From the NCBI GenBank assembly GCA_017619655.1, contig JAFZRV010000001.1, positions 372,001-436,000 of the forward strand: a DNA stretch of 64,000 bases, read 5' to 3'. Every line of letters begins with the position of its first letter. Positions within the stretch are counted from its first letter, which is position 1. The DNA comes from Bacteroidales bacterium (GTDB lineage: Bacteria > Bacteroidota > Bacteroidia > Bacteroidales > UBA932). Shown one piece after another: positions 27,884-36,450 of the stretch. The notes beneath the pieces are model-generated. The model saw only the letters and a program-made list of their open reading frames with translations, searched no databases and had not been told where the DNA came from. Both the position numbers and the translations under genes were made by a program.

Positions 27884-28650
27884 GTTTCGTTCTTTTGGAT
27901 GATCTCGCGCGCCAGGTTCAGGTAGTTGTCGGAACCGGACGAACGGGCGTCGTATAGGATGGCCGGTTTGCCGTAGGAAGGCGCTTCGCTCAGCCGTACG
28001 TTCTTGGTTATCATGGTCTTGAAGACCATTTCGGGGTAGTAGGTCTTGACTTCTTCGACCACCTGGTTGTGAAGCCGGAGACGGCTGTCATACATGGTGA
28101 AGAGGAAGCCTTCGATGGTCAGGGCGGGGTTGAGCCGCGTCCGCACGATGTTGATGGTGTTCAGCAGCTTGCCGAGGCCCTCCAGCGGGAAGTATTCCGG
28201 CTGGACGGGGATGATCACGCTGTCGGAGGCGGTCAGGGCGTTGATGGTGATCAGGCCCAGGGAAGGGGCGCAGTCCACGATGATATAGTCGTAGTTGTCG
28301 CGGATGCCGGCGAGGGCGTTGCGGAGCACGTTCTCGCGTCCGGGCACGTCGAGCATCTCGATCTCCGCGCCCACCAGGTTGATGTGCGAGGTGATGATGT
28401 CGAGCCGCTCGAGGTCGGTGGCCTTGACGATCTCCTCCACTTTCCGCTCGCCGATGAGCAGCTCGTAGAGGGTGTCGTGTTCCTTCGAATCGGGGTTGAA
28501 GTTCAGGCCGGAGGTGGTGTTTGCCTGCGGGTCGGCGTCGATGATCAGGGTCTTGTATTCCAAGACGGCCAGCGACGCGGCCAGGTTGATGGCGGTGGTG
28601 GTCTTGCCGACACCACCCTTCTGGTTGGCGATTGCGATGATCTTTCCCAT
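27862..28650 (-). CDS. parA: Chromosome partitioning ATPase ParA
   Basis: A 262-residue Walker-type ATPase that binds the nucleoid and moves ParB-parS complexes. Deviant Walker A IANQKGGVGKTTTAINLAA, Walker A' DADPQANTT, Walker B YIIVDCAPSLGLITINAL. The ATG at 28650 is used (an upstream in-frame TTG would add three codons). The -7 box TAAATTTG ends 6 nt before it, so the leader is at most a few nucleotides. Confidence 0.96.
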   Translation of the reverse strand: MGKIIAIANQKGGVGKTTTAINLAASLAVLEYKTLIIDADPQANTTSGLNFNPDSKEHDTLYELLIGERKVEEIVKATDLERLDIITSHINLVGAEIEMLDVPGRENVLRNALAGIRDNYDYIIVDCAPSLGLITINALTASDSVIIPVQPEYFPLEGLGKLLNTINIVRTRLNPALTIEGFLFTMYDSRLRLHNQVVEEVKTYYPEMVFKTMITKNVRLSEAPSYGKPAILYDARSSGSDNYLNLAREIIQKNETWQKETH

Positions 28651-28656
28651 AAACTG

Positions 28657-28664
28657 CAAATTTA
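28657..28664 (-). promoter_or_regulatory. -7 promoter box of the parAB cluster
   Basis: TAAATTTG on the minus strand, six bases before the parA ATG; a leaderless or nearly leaderless transcript is predicted. Confidence 0.6.
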
Positions 28665-28703
28665 AGAAAAAATATATAACTTAGCAGTACTAAAACCTGA
28701 TTC

Positions 28704-29660
28704 ATGTCTGTTCTCTCTGACTGGCGCGTGATCGTGAGCAGCCGTTCCGGTGGCGGAAAGGCGCGAAGGGATTGGCCGATTATCGAAAAACTGCTCAAAG
28801 ACAGCAAGATAGACTTTTCTGCGGCCATAACGAACCATGCCTATCATGCCATCGAGCTGGCCCGCGATGCCGTGCGGGAAGGCTGGCGGAAACTGCTGGT
28901 CGTCGGCGGCGACGGCGCCATGCACGAAGTCATCAACGGCCTGTATTCCCAGCAGGAAGTTTCGCCCTCCGAAGTGACGGTGGCGCTGATTCCCGTCGGC
29001 TCGGGGAACGACTGGGCCCGTTTCCACCGCATCCCCTCCGATTATGCCGCCGCGGTCGCCCTGGTCGCCGGTGCGGCGGCGCACACCCGCGTGCAGGACA
29101 TCGCCCGGGTGGACACCCGTATGGACGGCGAGGCCTATTGCCGCTACATGGTCAACGTCGGCGGGCTGGGTTTCGATTCGGAAGTATGCCGGCGTTTCGA
29201 CCTGGCCAAGATGCGGGGACGCGCCGGGGACAAGCAGTATCTCAAATCCCTGCTGGCGGGCTTCATTTCGTATCGCTGCCTGTCGTTCCGCGTGTCGGTC
29301 GACGGGGAGGAGTTCTTTCGCGGTCCCGCCTTTTCCGTGGCGCTGGGACTGGGCCGCTACTGCGGCGGAGGCATGATGCAGACGCCCGAAGCCATCCCGG
29401 ACGACGGCCTGATCGACCTGACCGTGGTCCGCAAGCTCAGCAAAGTGCGTTTCCTCGCCAATGTTCCGACCCTGCTCAACGGGAAGATCTTCCGCGTCAA
29501 GGAAGTCATCCATACCCGCGGCAGGCGCATCGACATTTCTGCGACGCCGTATTCCTATATGGAAGTGGACGGGGAAGCCGTCGGCATCACCCCTGTCCAT
29601 ATCTCAGTGATACCGAACGGAATAAAGGTTGTTTCGGATTATTGCACCGATTCGATGTAG
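28704..29660 (+). CDS. Diacylglycerol/lipid kinase family protein (YegS/DagK type)
   Basis: A 318-residue soluble lipid kinase. The NAD-kinase-like N half has VSSRSGGGKA and the nucleotide motif VVGGDGAMHEVINGL, then IPVGSGNDWAR. The C half is a beta domain (GRYCGGGMMQTPEAIPDDGLIDLT). It phosphorylates diacylglycerol or a related lipid; substrate not certain. It diverges from parA, and its end overlaps convergent FKBP by 22 nt. Confidence 0.92.
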   Translation: MSVLSDWRVIVSSRSGGGKARRDWPIIEKLLKDSKIDFSAAITNHAYHAIELARDAVREGWRKLLVVGGDGAMHEVINGLYSQQEVSPSEVTVALIPVGSGNDWARFHRIPSDYAAAVALVAGAAAHTRVQDIARVDTRMDGEAYCRYMVNVGGLGFDSEVCRRFDLAKMRGRAGDKQYLKSLLAGFISYRCLSFRVSVDGEEFFRGPAFSVALGLGRYCGGGMMQTPEAIPDDGLIDLTVVRKLSKVRFLANVPTLLNGKIFRVKEVIHTRGRRIDISATPYSYMEVDGEAVGITPVHISVIPNGIKVVSDYCTDSM

Positions 29661-30640
29661 AGCCAGAAGCTCAGGGGTGAATACTCCGGGATGGAGGGAT
29701 TCTTGCCGTCTTCTCCATAGCCCAGTTCCGAATTGAACAGCGTGACGGCCTTTTCGCCGTTTTTCATCTGCAGGACGGCCTTGCCGAAGCCCGGCACGAC
29801 GCTGTTTTCGCTTTCGAATTTGCTCTCGTCGGATTTGTAGTAGGTCACTTCCAGGCCTTCGTAGGATTTGTCGCCCGAATAGATGCGGTAGAACTTGGCC
29901 GAGTCCGCGATGTTGGTGTCGAACACCACGCCGTTCATCAGGCGGCCGATGTAGCGGACGACGACGGTGGCGCCTTCGGAGATGGTGTCGGTGTCGGCCG
30001 TGTTTTCTTCCAGCTTCTTGAAGAAGAGATGGTCCTCGATCGTGGCCTCGCTGTCGTAGTGGGTGCGGAACCAGCTGCGCATCTCCTGGTCCTGGTATTG
30101 GATGATGTCGTTGATGACGGTGTCGATGGTGAAGTCGATGAGGTAATTGTTGGATTCTTCCGTCGACGTGAAGGCGTCATACATGGAGTAGTCGTGGCCG
30201 GAAGCCGTTTTCGGCAGGGCGACGGTCGCGCTGCCGCCGCTGCGCATGGTCCGGATGATCTCTTCCAGCGCGGCGGGGAGGTAGCCCTGGGTCATGCGCC
30301 AGGTGTTGCCGTCGTAGTTCGAGGAAACCGCATAGGTGCCCAGCTGTTCCGACAGCTGCCGGACATTGGTCTCCGCGATCGCGCCGTCGAGCGTCCGCTT
30401 CGTATAGTGCACGCGGATGTAGGCGCTGTCGCCGATGGACAGTCCTTCGCCCTTTTCCATGGCCAGTACATAGGCGCCGGTGCTGCCGTAAGGCTTCACG
30501 TCGGGATGGTTGATGCGCATCCAGGCGGACATGATGTGATCGTAGGAGATATCGCTGTCCTCGGCGGGCTCGATCGCGCAGGAGGCGGTCAGGGCGGCCA
30601 TCAGCAGCAGGGAAAGGAACAGGGTCTTGTTGCGTTTCAT
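29639..30640 (-). CDS. Lipoprotein with two FKBP-type peptidyl-prolyl isomerase domains
   Basis: A 333-residue lipoprotein (LLLMAALTASC, Cys21). Two FKBP-like units are visible: about 55-165 (LSIGDSAYIRVHYTKRTLDG, LPAALEEIIRTMRSGG) and about 220-330 (ISEGATVVVRYIGRLMNGVV, VPGFGKAVLQMKNGEKAVTL, SELGYGED). Both are divergent from active FKBPs, so fold-assisting activity may be weak. Likely an outer-membrane or periplasmic chaperone. It follows the single-domain FKBP gene by 3 nt. Confidence 0.85.
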   Translation of the reverse strand: MKRNKTLFLSLLLMAALTASCAIEPAEDSDISYDHIMSAWMRINHPDVKPYGSTGAYVLAMEKGEGLSIGDSAYIRVHYTKRTLDGAIAETNVRQLSEQLGTYAVSSNYDGNTWRMTQGYLPAALEEIIRTMRSGGSATVALPKTASGHDYSMYDAFTSTEESNNYLIDFTIDTVINDIIQYQDQEMRSWFRTHYDSEATIEDHLFFKKLEENTADTDTISEGATVVVRYIGRLMNGVVFDTNIADSAKFYRIYSGDKSYEGLEVTYYKSDESKFESENSVVPGFGKAVLQMKNGEKAVTLFNSELGYGEDGKNPSIPEYSPLSFWLYIESVQ

Positions 30641-30643
30641 ACG

Positions 30644-31132
30644 TCAGTCGTTCTTTTTGATCGCAGCCACCAGCACGTCGAAGAGCAGGGCTGTGTTTTC
30701 AGGTACCAGTCCGACGGTCTGCTTCCCGTAGCCGAGCTGCGAGGGAAACAGGATCAGCGCTTCCTGGCCCAGCCGGGCGCCGATCAGTCCGCGGTCCAGG
30801 CCGGTGATCAGCTGGCCTTTGCCGACGCGGACCATGGCGGTGTCGCAGGTGAACTGGCTTTGCGGCCCGCTCTGCCCGAAGGTGAAACCGTTCAGGTAGA
30901 GCAGCGCCGAGTCTCCGCTTTCGATGGCGGTCGAGGTGGGCAGGTTGTTGGCCAGCACGACGCGGACCACGCCTTCGTAGCGGACGATCTCCTTGTCGGA
31001 ATAGTTCTTCGTGATGTAGTCGTCGATGTACTTGTTCTGGTTGATGTTGGCTTCACGCACCTCGCTTTCGCACGACAGGGCGAGCAGCAGGGCGGCGGCC
31101 AGGCACAGGCAGAGACGGAACATCGGCTTCAT
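30644..31132 (-). CDS. FKBP-type peptidyl-prolyl isomerase lipoprotein
   Basis: A 162-residue lipoprotein (MKPMFRLCLCLAAALLLALS, then Cys21). The single FKBP domain covers about 60-160: VRYEGVVRVVLANNL, TAIESGDSALLYLNGFTF, VGKGQLITGLDRGLIGARLG, LFPSQLGYGKQ, NTALLFDVLVAAI. A TAATTTTG box (31154-31161) 21 nt upstream gives a local promoter, so the start at 31132 is preferred over the very long upstream in-frame reading that merely shadows the phosphoesterase gene. Operon with the tandem-FKBP gene. Confidence 0.88.
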   Translation of the reverse strand: MKPMFRLCLCLAAALLLALSCESEVREANINQNKYIDDYITKNYSDKEIVRYEGVVRVVLANNLPTSTAIESGDSALLYLNGFTFGQSGPQSQFTCDTAMVRVGKGQLITGLDRGLIGARLGQEALILFPSQLGYGKQTVGLVPENTALLFDVLVAAIKKND

Positions 31133-31153
31133 CGGACGAATTCGGATAATCCG

Positions 31154-31161
31154 CAAAATTA
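31154..31161 (-). promoter_or_regulatory. -7 promoter box of the FKBP pair
   Basis: TAATTTTG on the minus strand, within the 44-nt gap after the phosphoesterase gene and 21 nt before the FKBP start. Confidence 0.55.
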
Positions 31162-31176
31162 TACAAAAGATGTGCC

Positions 31177-32217
31177 TTATAAAAATTTTTCTTCCTTCGC
31201 CCACCGGGCCAGCGACTGTTCGAAGTAGGCGGGAACGGCGTCGAGCGGCATGTACAGCCGTCCGCCCGCGGCGTTGCGGTGTCCGCCGCCGTTGAAGAAA
31301 AGGTTGGCGAAGCGGTTGACGTCGATCTCTCCCTTGGAGCGGAGCGACACGCGGACATACTGGCTGTCGAAGTTCTCGGTGAAGAATGCGCTCACCTGCA
31401 CGCTGCTGATGGCCAGCGGGAGGTTGACGAAGCCCTCGCTGTCGCCCGGCTTGAAGTGGTAACGCTCTTTCTCCTTGTTGCTCAGGAGCATGTATGCGGT
31501 CTTGTAGGCCGGCAGCACCTTCATCTTGTCCTTGACCATGTGACCCATCAGCCGGGTGCGCGACACGCTGTAGCAACTGAGCACCTTCTCCTGCAGGCCG
31601 TTCTTGTCCACGCCCAGGGCGATGAGCTTCGACGCCATCTCGAACGTGCCGGGGAGTACGGAGTTGGAGAAGTTGTTGGTGTCGGTCATCATGCCCACGT
31701 AGAGCGACTCGGCGCAGCGGGCGCCGATGCGGCGCGGGTCGCCGGCGATGTCGGGGAGGGCCAGCAGGATCCAGAACAGCAGTTCGCAGGTCGAAGATAC
31801 TTCGGTGGTGGAGATGGCCAGGTCGAAGCGCTCCAGCTCGGCCGGGATGTGGTGGTCGATCAGGATCTTTACGCCCGGGGCGGCCAGGATGTCCTGCTCC
31901 AGGTATTCGGTGCGGGCCAGGCGGTTGAGGTCGAGGCAGATGACGGCGTCGGCTTCCGCCACGGCGCGCCTGGCGGCGTCCAGGTCGTTCTCGCAGATCA
32001 TCATGCGGTCCCGCGGGTCGTCCGGTTCCAGGAACGCCATGTTGTCGGGATAGGGGCTGGGGAGGATGATGCGGGGATGCTTCCCGCGGCCTTTGAGGTA
32101 GTGGTATGCGGCCGTGACGCTGCCCAGCGCGTCGCCGTCGGGATTGAAATGTCCGACCAGCACCACCTTGTCTGCTTTTTGGAGCAGCGGCTCCAGGGAA
32201 GAGATGTCGATCTGCAT
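31177..32217 (-). CDS. nrnA: DHH-family phosphoesterase, NrnA-type oligoribonuclease/pAp phosphatase
   Basis: A 346-residue DHH-DHHA1 phosphoesterase that degrades 2-5 nt RNAs and/or pAp. Motifs: VVLVGHFNPDGDALGSVTAA, ICLDLNRL, ILIDHHIPAE (DHH), and the C-terminal substrate-binding FANLFFNGGGHRNAAGGRL. Start ATG 32217 follows a TAAATTTG box (32242-32249) by 24 nt; the longer frame would need a TTG. It is divergent from the hypothetical membrane protein gene. Confidence 0.92.
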   Translation of the reverse strand: MQIDISSLEPLLQKADKVVLVGHFNPDGDALGSVTAAYHYLKGRGKHPRIILPSPYPDNMAFLEPDDPRDRMMICENDLDAARRAVAEADAVICLDLNRLARTEYLEQDILAAPGVKILIDHHIPAELERFDLAISTTEVSSTCELLFWILLALPDIAGDPRRIGARCAESLYVGMMTDTNNFSNSVLPGTFEMASKLIALGVDKNGLQEKVLSCYSVSRTRLMGHMVKDKMKVLPAYKTAYMLLSNKEKERYHFKPGDSEGFVNLPLAISSVQVSAFFTENFDSQYVRVSLRSKGEIDVNRFANLFFNGGGHRNAAGGRLYMPLDAVPAYFEQSLARWAKEEKFL

Positions 32218-32241
32218 GGGAATCGCGCAAGTTTCTTGCTG

Positions 32242-32249
32242 CAAATTTA
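32242..32249 (-). promoter_or_regulatory. -7 promoter box of the nrnA-type gene
   Basis: TAAATTTG on the minus strand, 24 nt before the ATG at 32217. Confidence 0.55.
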
Positions 32250-32280
32250 AAAATATATTGTAGTCTTGAAATTAATTTTT

Positions 32281-32288
32281 TACTTTTG
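32281..32288 (+). promoter_or_regulatory. -7 promoter box upstream of the 236-residue membrane protein gene
   Basis: TACTTTTG in an AT-rich divergent intergenic region, 53 nt before the ATG at 32342. Confidence 0.5.
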
Positions 32289-32341
32289 TAAGTCCAATCA
32301 ATTTTGGCGTATTAGGCAGACAATATTAAAAATTAACCGAT

Positions 32342-33052
32342 ATGAGAAAACTTTTGACCTATTTCATTCTCCCTCTCTGCATCGTCGCACTGGCTTTCCT
32401 GCTCTACCGGAGCATCAACGAGCCGGTGAAATTCAACAAGGAGCGCGACCAGCGCCTGAGCGTCGGCATTGAGCGGTTGAAAGACATCCGTACCCTGCAG
32501 GTTACCTTCAAGGACACCTACGGCCACTATGCCCCGGTGATGGATTCCCTGATCGATTTCTACAACAACGGCAAGATCACCATCATCCAGCAGATCGGTT
32601 CGGAAGACGACTCCGTGGCTATCCTCCACACCGAGGCCGTGAAGAAGAACTTCCGCAACCTCAAGGGCGACCAGATGATGCAGAAGCTCTATGAGCTCTA
32701 CCAGAACGGCGACGAGCACCTCATCATCCGTATCCCGCAGCTGACGGCCGTGAAAGACACGCTCTTCCGCAACCGTCCGGATTTCAAGGTCAATGAACTC
32801 CGCTACATCCCGTTCTCCGAGGATGAAAACGGCAAACGCGACACCGTGATCATGCGCAGCATCGTGAAGCAGGTCTCCGGTGTGGACGTGCCGCTGTTCG
32901 AGGCCCAGATGCCGTACTGGTCCATCCTCAAGGGCATGGATCACCAGCAGATCGTCAACCTCGTGGCCGAGCGTGAAGACACGGGCCGCTACGCAGGCCT
33001 GATGGTCGGTTCCATCGAGAACGCCAACAACAACGCCGGTAACTGGGAGTAG
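32342..33052 (+). CDS. Conserved membrane-anchored protein of unknown function
   Basis: A 236-residue protein with one N-terminal membrane helix (LLTYFILPLCIVALAFLLY) and a soluble, mostly helical then mixed domain (RLSVGIERLKDIRTLQVTFK, AVKKNFRNLKGDQMMQKLYE, LIIRIPQLTAVKDTLF, FEAQMPYWSILKGMD). I do not recognise a named family, though it sits beside DUF3822 and rsmD as in other Bacteroidales. Its stop overlaps the GTG of the next gene by one base, so the two are translated together. Confidence 0.75.
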   Translation: MRKLLTYFILPLCIVALAFLLYRSINEPVKFNKERDQRLSVGIERLKDIRTLQVTFKDTYGHYAPVMDSLIDFYNNGKITIIQQIGSEDDSVAILHTEAVKKNFRNLKGDQMMQKLYELYQNGDEHLIIRIPQLTAVKDTLFRNRPDFKVNELRYIPFSEDENGKRDTVIMRSIVKQVSGVDVPLFEAQMPYWSILKGMDHQQIVNLVAEREDTGRYAGLMVGSIENANNNAGNWE

Positions 33053-33504
33053 TGCTGAAGTACACCCTCATACCCGAAGGGTACTTCTCGGAAGAAGCGG
33101 CGGCAAGCCAGCTTGCACAAGTTGTCATTCTCGAGAAGTCCGAACCGGTAAAGAGTTTGGAACTGCCTTGTTACAAGGCAGTTCTTGTTTATGCCGGTGA
33201 CGATGCGGCAGCGCGCTGCATCGCCGACATGCTGTCGGCCGCAGCCGCCCTCGACCGCTATAACAAGGTGGTGGTGCATCTGGGCGGGGACGCCGTCGAC
33301 ATCGTGGTGGCGGCGGGCGAGCGCCTGCTTCTCTGCAATTCTTTCCCGGCCCGGGACGAGGTGACGGCGCAGTACTATCTTTTCGCCGCGCTCAAGCAGT
33401 TCCAGATCAATCCCGAGCTGACCCGGGTCCACTTCTTCGGCGAAGCGGGCGAGGGCATCAAGGGGGATCTCTTCCGCCATTTCGCCAGCGTGGAGGTCTT
33501 ATGA
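33052..33504 (+). CDS. Short DUF3822-family protein
   Basis: A 150-residue protein that looks like the C-terminal part of DUF3822 (KVVVHLGGDAVDIVVAAGER, LLLCNSFPARDEVTAQYYLF, VHFFGEAGEGIKGDLFRHF). Known members are about 250-270 residues with an ASKHA-like fold, so this one is shortened. It starts at GTG overlapping the previous stop (TAGTG) and ends overlapping rsmD by 4 nt. Function unknown; the tight coupling suggests it is expressed. Confidence 0.7.
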   Translation: MLKYTLIPEGYFSEEAAASQLAQVVILEKSEPVKSLELPCYKAVLVYAGDDAAARCIADMLSAAAALDRYNKVVVHLGGDAVDIVVAAGERLLLCNSFPARDEVTAQYYLFAALKQFQINPELTRVHFFGEAGEGIKGDLFRHFASVEVL

Positions 33505-34052
33505 GAATCATCGGCGGCACCCTGCGCGGGAAGGCCATCCTTCCGCCGGCCGGCTACAAGGCGCGTCCGACGACCGATTTCGCCAAGGAGGGCCTGTTCA
33601 ACACCCTGAACAACGAGTTCTGGTTCGAGGATTTAGCCGTGCTCGACCTCTTCGGCGGCACGGGCAGCATCGCGTTCGAATTCGCGTCCCGCGGCGCCGG
33701 CGAGGTGATCTCCGTAGAAATGAACCCGGCCCATGTGGCCTTCATCCGCAAGACGGCCCTGGCACTGGGGGTCGACAAGACGGTCAAGGTGCTGCACCAG
33801 AACGTTTTCGACTTTCTCGACATCTGCACCAAGCGCTTCGATATCGTCTTTGCCGATCCGCCCTATGCCATCGAAGGGCTTGACTCGATTCCCGACCGGG
33901 TCCTGGGAAAAGGGCTGGTTGCCGAAGGCGGCTACCTGATCCTGGAGCACCCCGATGCGTACAGCTTCGCCGGCCATCCCGCCTTCGTGAAGGAGCGGAA
34001 GTACGGCAATGTCCATTTCAGCTATTTCCGGCCCGTGCCGCAGGAAGCCTGA
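33501..34052 (+). CDS. rsmD: 16S rRNA (guanine966-N2)-methyltransferase
   Basis: Methylates G966 of 16S rRNA. The 183-residue protein starts MRIIGGTLRGKAILPP, has the SAM-binding LDLFGGTGSIAFEFASRGA and the catalytic DPPYAIEGL (N-x/D-PPY motif), all as in RsmD. It overlaps DUF3822 (ATGA) and the GH92 start, so it lies in the middle of a compact gene run. Confidence 0.93.
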   Translation: MRIIGGTLRGKAILPPAGYKARPTTDFAKEGLFNTLNNEFWFEDLAVLDLFGGTGSIAFEFASRGAGEVISVEMNPAHVAFIRKTALALGVDKTVKVLHQNVFDFLDICTKRFDIVFADPPYAIEGLDSIPDRVLGKGLVAEGGYLILEHPDAYSFAGHPAFVKERKYGNVHFSYFRPVPQEA

Positions 34053-36445
34053 TGAAACGTTCTCTCTTTTTTCTATTGCTGTGCTGGGTCGGCCTTTTCT
34101 CCGCCCGTGCGCAGGATACCACCGTTTTCACGACCCTGGTCGACAGCATCTGGGTCTTCAGCCAGACGCACCCCGATGGCTTTACGCTGAGCGTCAGCAC
34201 CTGGGAAGAGCCGCAGGAAGGGATTGCCGTGGCCTATTCGTCTACCCTGGGCAGTCACGACAAGGCCGAACTGCATTATGTGGTCGGCCACGCCCTGGAC
34301 AACGGCGGCTTCGTCGGAGGCTGGCTGGATACGGAAACGGGACTGTATCATTTCGACAGCATCCGCCTCTTTCCGGAAGACTCTTTGGAAGCGGCCTGCC
34401 GCTTCGGCCGGGAGAACGACCAGCTCGCCCTCTACATCCTTTCCAGCGGCCAGGAGGTCCGCCTGGTGGAATCCGCCCAAGGCCGGGACAACAGCCGCTA
34501 CGTGAACCTTTTCATGGGGACGGCGGGCGACCACGGGCAGGTGAGTCCGGCGGCGCAGTTGCCCCTGGGCCTGGTTTCCGTGGGGCCGGACAGCAAGGTT
34601 CCTTCCCACGCGGGCTACGATTTCGACGTGCCGGAAATCTCCGGCGTGTCGGTCACGCGCGTCAGCGGTGTGGGCGGCAGAGGGGCGGGGGGCAATCTCC
34701 GCATTCTCCCGGCAGAGAAAGGGACGCCCGTGGCTATCGACAAAGACAGCGAGACGGCGGTTCCGGGTTTCTATGAGACCCGGCTGGACAACGGCGTTTC
34801 CGTGCGCCTGACCGCCGGCGTCCACTGCGCGCTGGAACAATATATCTTCCCGTCCGGGGCCGACCCTACGCTTTTCGTGGATTTCGATGCGGCCATCGAC
34901 CACCGGCGCAACAAGTCTTCCTGGCGCATCGTCGACGACCGGCATATCGAAGGATGGGTGGTTTCTTCCACCGTGTGCAATGCAGGCGCCTACAAGCTGT
35001 ATTTCCGGCTGCAGACCGATGTCCCTTTTACCGTCGCGGCCTCCGATGTACGGACCGCGCAGCTGCGATTCCCGGAAGGGACGCGCCGGGTGGAGGTCCG
35101 TATCGGCCTGTCTTCCCTCAGCGAAGCGTCGGCGGCAGCGGAGCTGGCTGCCCTTTCCGGCAGCAGCTTCGACCAGGTGCGCGCCGATGCGGCCCGGGCC
35201 TGGGCTTCCGTCCTGGGCAAGGTTGACGTGGAGGGCAGCACGCCCGAGCAGCGTACGCTGTTCTACACGAGCCTTTACAGGGTCTTCCTGAGCCCCTTCA
35301 ACGCGACGTTCGGCGGCCGGTACGTCGGCACGGATGCCGTGCAGCGCGAGGCTGAAGGCTGGACTTTTTACAGCGGCTGGAGCATGTGGGATACCTACCG
35401 GGCCAAGTTCCCGCTGATCACCCTGCTCGATCCGGAAGTGACGGCGGATATCTGCCGTTCGCTGGTCAGCCTCTACCGGACCGGCAAGAAGAACTGGGCC
35501 ACGCTGCAGGAACCCGTGCCCACCGTCCGCACCGAGCATTCGCAGCTGATGCTGCTGGATGCCTGGGAGAAGGGCGTGCGCGGCTTCGACCTGGCCGCGG
35601 CTTTTCCCGCCATGGAGGCGGAAGCCGATGCCGGACGTCCGTCCGGCGCGAAGAACGGCCTGACGCGCAACTCTCCGGACCAGAAGATGGAAACCATCTA
35701 TGACCTCTGGGCGATGGGGCAGATCGCCCGCATCATCGGCGACGGGCCGGCGTCGAATAAATACCTGGCCGAGTCGAAAAAACTGTTCCGGAAGACCTGG
35801 AAAAAAGAGTTCATGACCATTACGCCGGCGTTCGCCCAGATGAAGGGCAACGGCCTGTATCAGGGCACGCGCTGGCAATACCGCTGGGCCGTTCCGATCT
35901 ATGCCGACCAGATGATCCACTGGGTCGGCGAGGAGCGGCTGGCCGATCAGCTCGGCGAATTCTTCTCGCAGCACCTGTTCAACCAGGGCAACGAACCGGA
36001 CATCCAGACACCCTTCATGTTCAATCTCTTCGGGCAGCCGGCCCGCACGGACTCCCTGGTCCACGCGCTGTTGACCGACGAAGCGATGATCCACCGCTAT
36101 GGCGGAAATGCGGAATACCCGGAGCCCTATGTGGGTCGTGCATTCCGCAATCTGCCGGATGGCTATGCCCCGGAAATGGACGAGGACGACGGCACGATGA
36201 GCGCCTGGTATATCTTCGCCCAGCTGGGCTTCTATCCTGTCTGTGTGGGTACGGACCGGTATGAACTCTTCACGCCGCTGTTCGACGAGGCTGTGCTGCA
36301 TCTTCCGGACCATGACGTCCGGCTTGTCCGCCGCTGCGCCCCCGCTTCCGCCCGCGCCGTCTCGGTCGACGGCGTTCTGCTTCCCGGCTTCACCATCACC
36401 CACGGACAGCTGGTTTCAGCCAACGAGATCGTCTGGCTGCCCTGA
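34052..36445 (+). CDS. GH92 family alpha-mannosidase with extra N-terminal module
   Basis: A 797-residue exported enzyme (signal LLCWVGLFSARAQ). GH92 enzymes are calcium-dependent exo-alpha-mannosidases that trim N-glycans or yeast mannan. The GH92 body begins near residue 150 (RYVNLFMGTAGDHGQVSPAA) and includes GWSMWDTYRAKFPLITLLDP and the C-terminal catalytic region DEDDGTMSAWYIFAQLGFYP. The first 145 residues form a separate module (PDGFTLSVSTWEEPQEGIAV, GGFVGGWLDTETGLYHFDSI). It is one base after the rsmD stop, an odd partner, so it may be read through from there. Linkage specificity cannot be told. Confidence 0.92.
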   Translation: MKRSLFFLLLCWVGLFSARAQDTTVFTTLVDSIWVFSQTHPDGFTLSVSTWEEPQEGIAVAYSSTLGSHDKAELHYVVGHALDNGGFVGGWLDTETGLYHFDSIRLFPEDSLEAACRFGRENDQLALYILSSGQEVRLVESAQGRDNSRYVNLFMGTAGDHGQVSPAAQLPLGLVSVGPDSKVPSHAGYDFDVPEISGVSVTRVSGVGGRGAGGNLRILPAEKGTPVAIDKDSETAVPGFYETRLDNGVSVRLTAGVHCALEQYIFPSGADPTLFVDFDAAIDHRRNKSSWRIVDDRHIEGWVVSSTVCNAGAYKLYFRLQTDVPFTVAASDVRTAQLRFPEGTRRVEVRIGLSSLSEASAAAELAALSGSSFDQVRADAARAWASVLGKVDVEGSTPEQRTLFYTSLYRVFLSPFNATFGGRYVGTDAVQREAEGWTFYSGWSMWDTYRAKFPLITLLDPEVTADICRSLVSLYRTGKKNWATLQEPVPTVRTEHSQLMLLDAWEKGVRGFDLAAAFPAMEAEADAGRPSGAKNGLTRNSPDQKMETIYDLWAMGQIARIIGDGPASNKYLAESKKLFRKTWKKEFMTITPAFAQMKGNGLYQGTRWQYRWAVPIYADQMIHWVGEERLADQLGEFFSQHLFNQGNEPDIQTPFMFNLFGQPARTDSLVHALLTDEAMIHRYGGNAEYPEPYVGRAFRNLPDGYAPEMDEDDGTMSAWYIFAQLGFYPVCVGTDRYELFTPLFDEAVLHLPDHDVRLVRRCAPASARAVSVDGVLLPGFTITHGQLVSANEIVWLP

Positions 36446-36450
36446 TCGGG

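Noticed and set aside
26990..28650. A parS site near parAB
   Set aside because: I looked for a TGTTTCACGTGAAACA-like palindrome in and around the genes and found none.
32342..33052. Naming the 236-residue membrane protein
   Set aside because: No motif I could tie to a known function; left as unknown.
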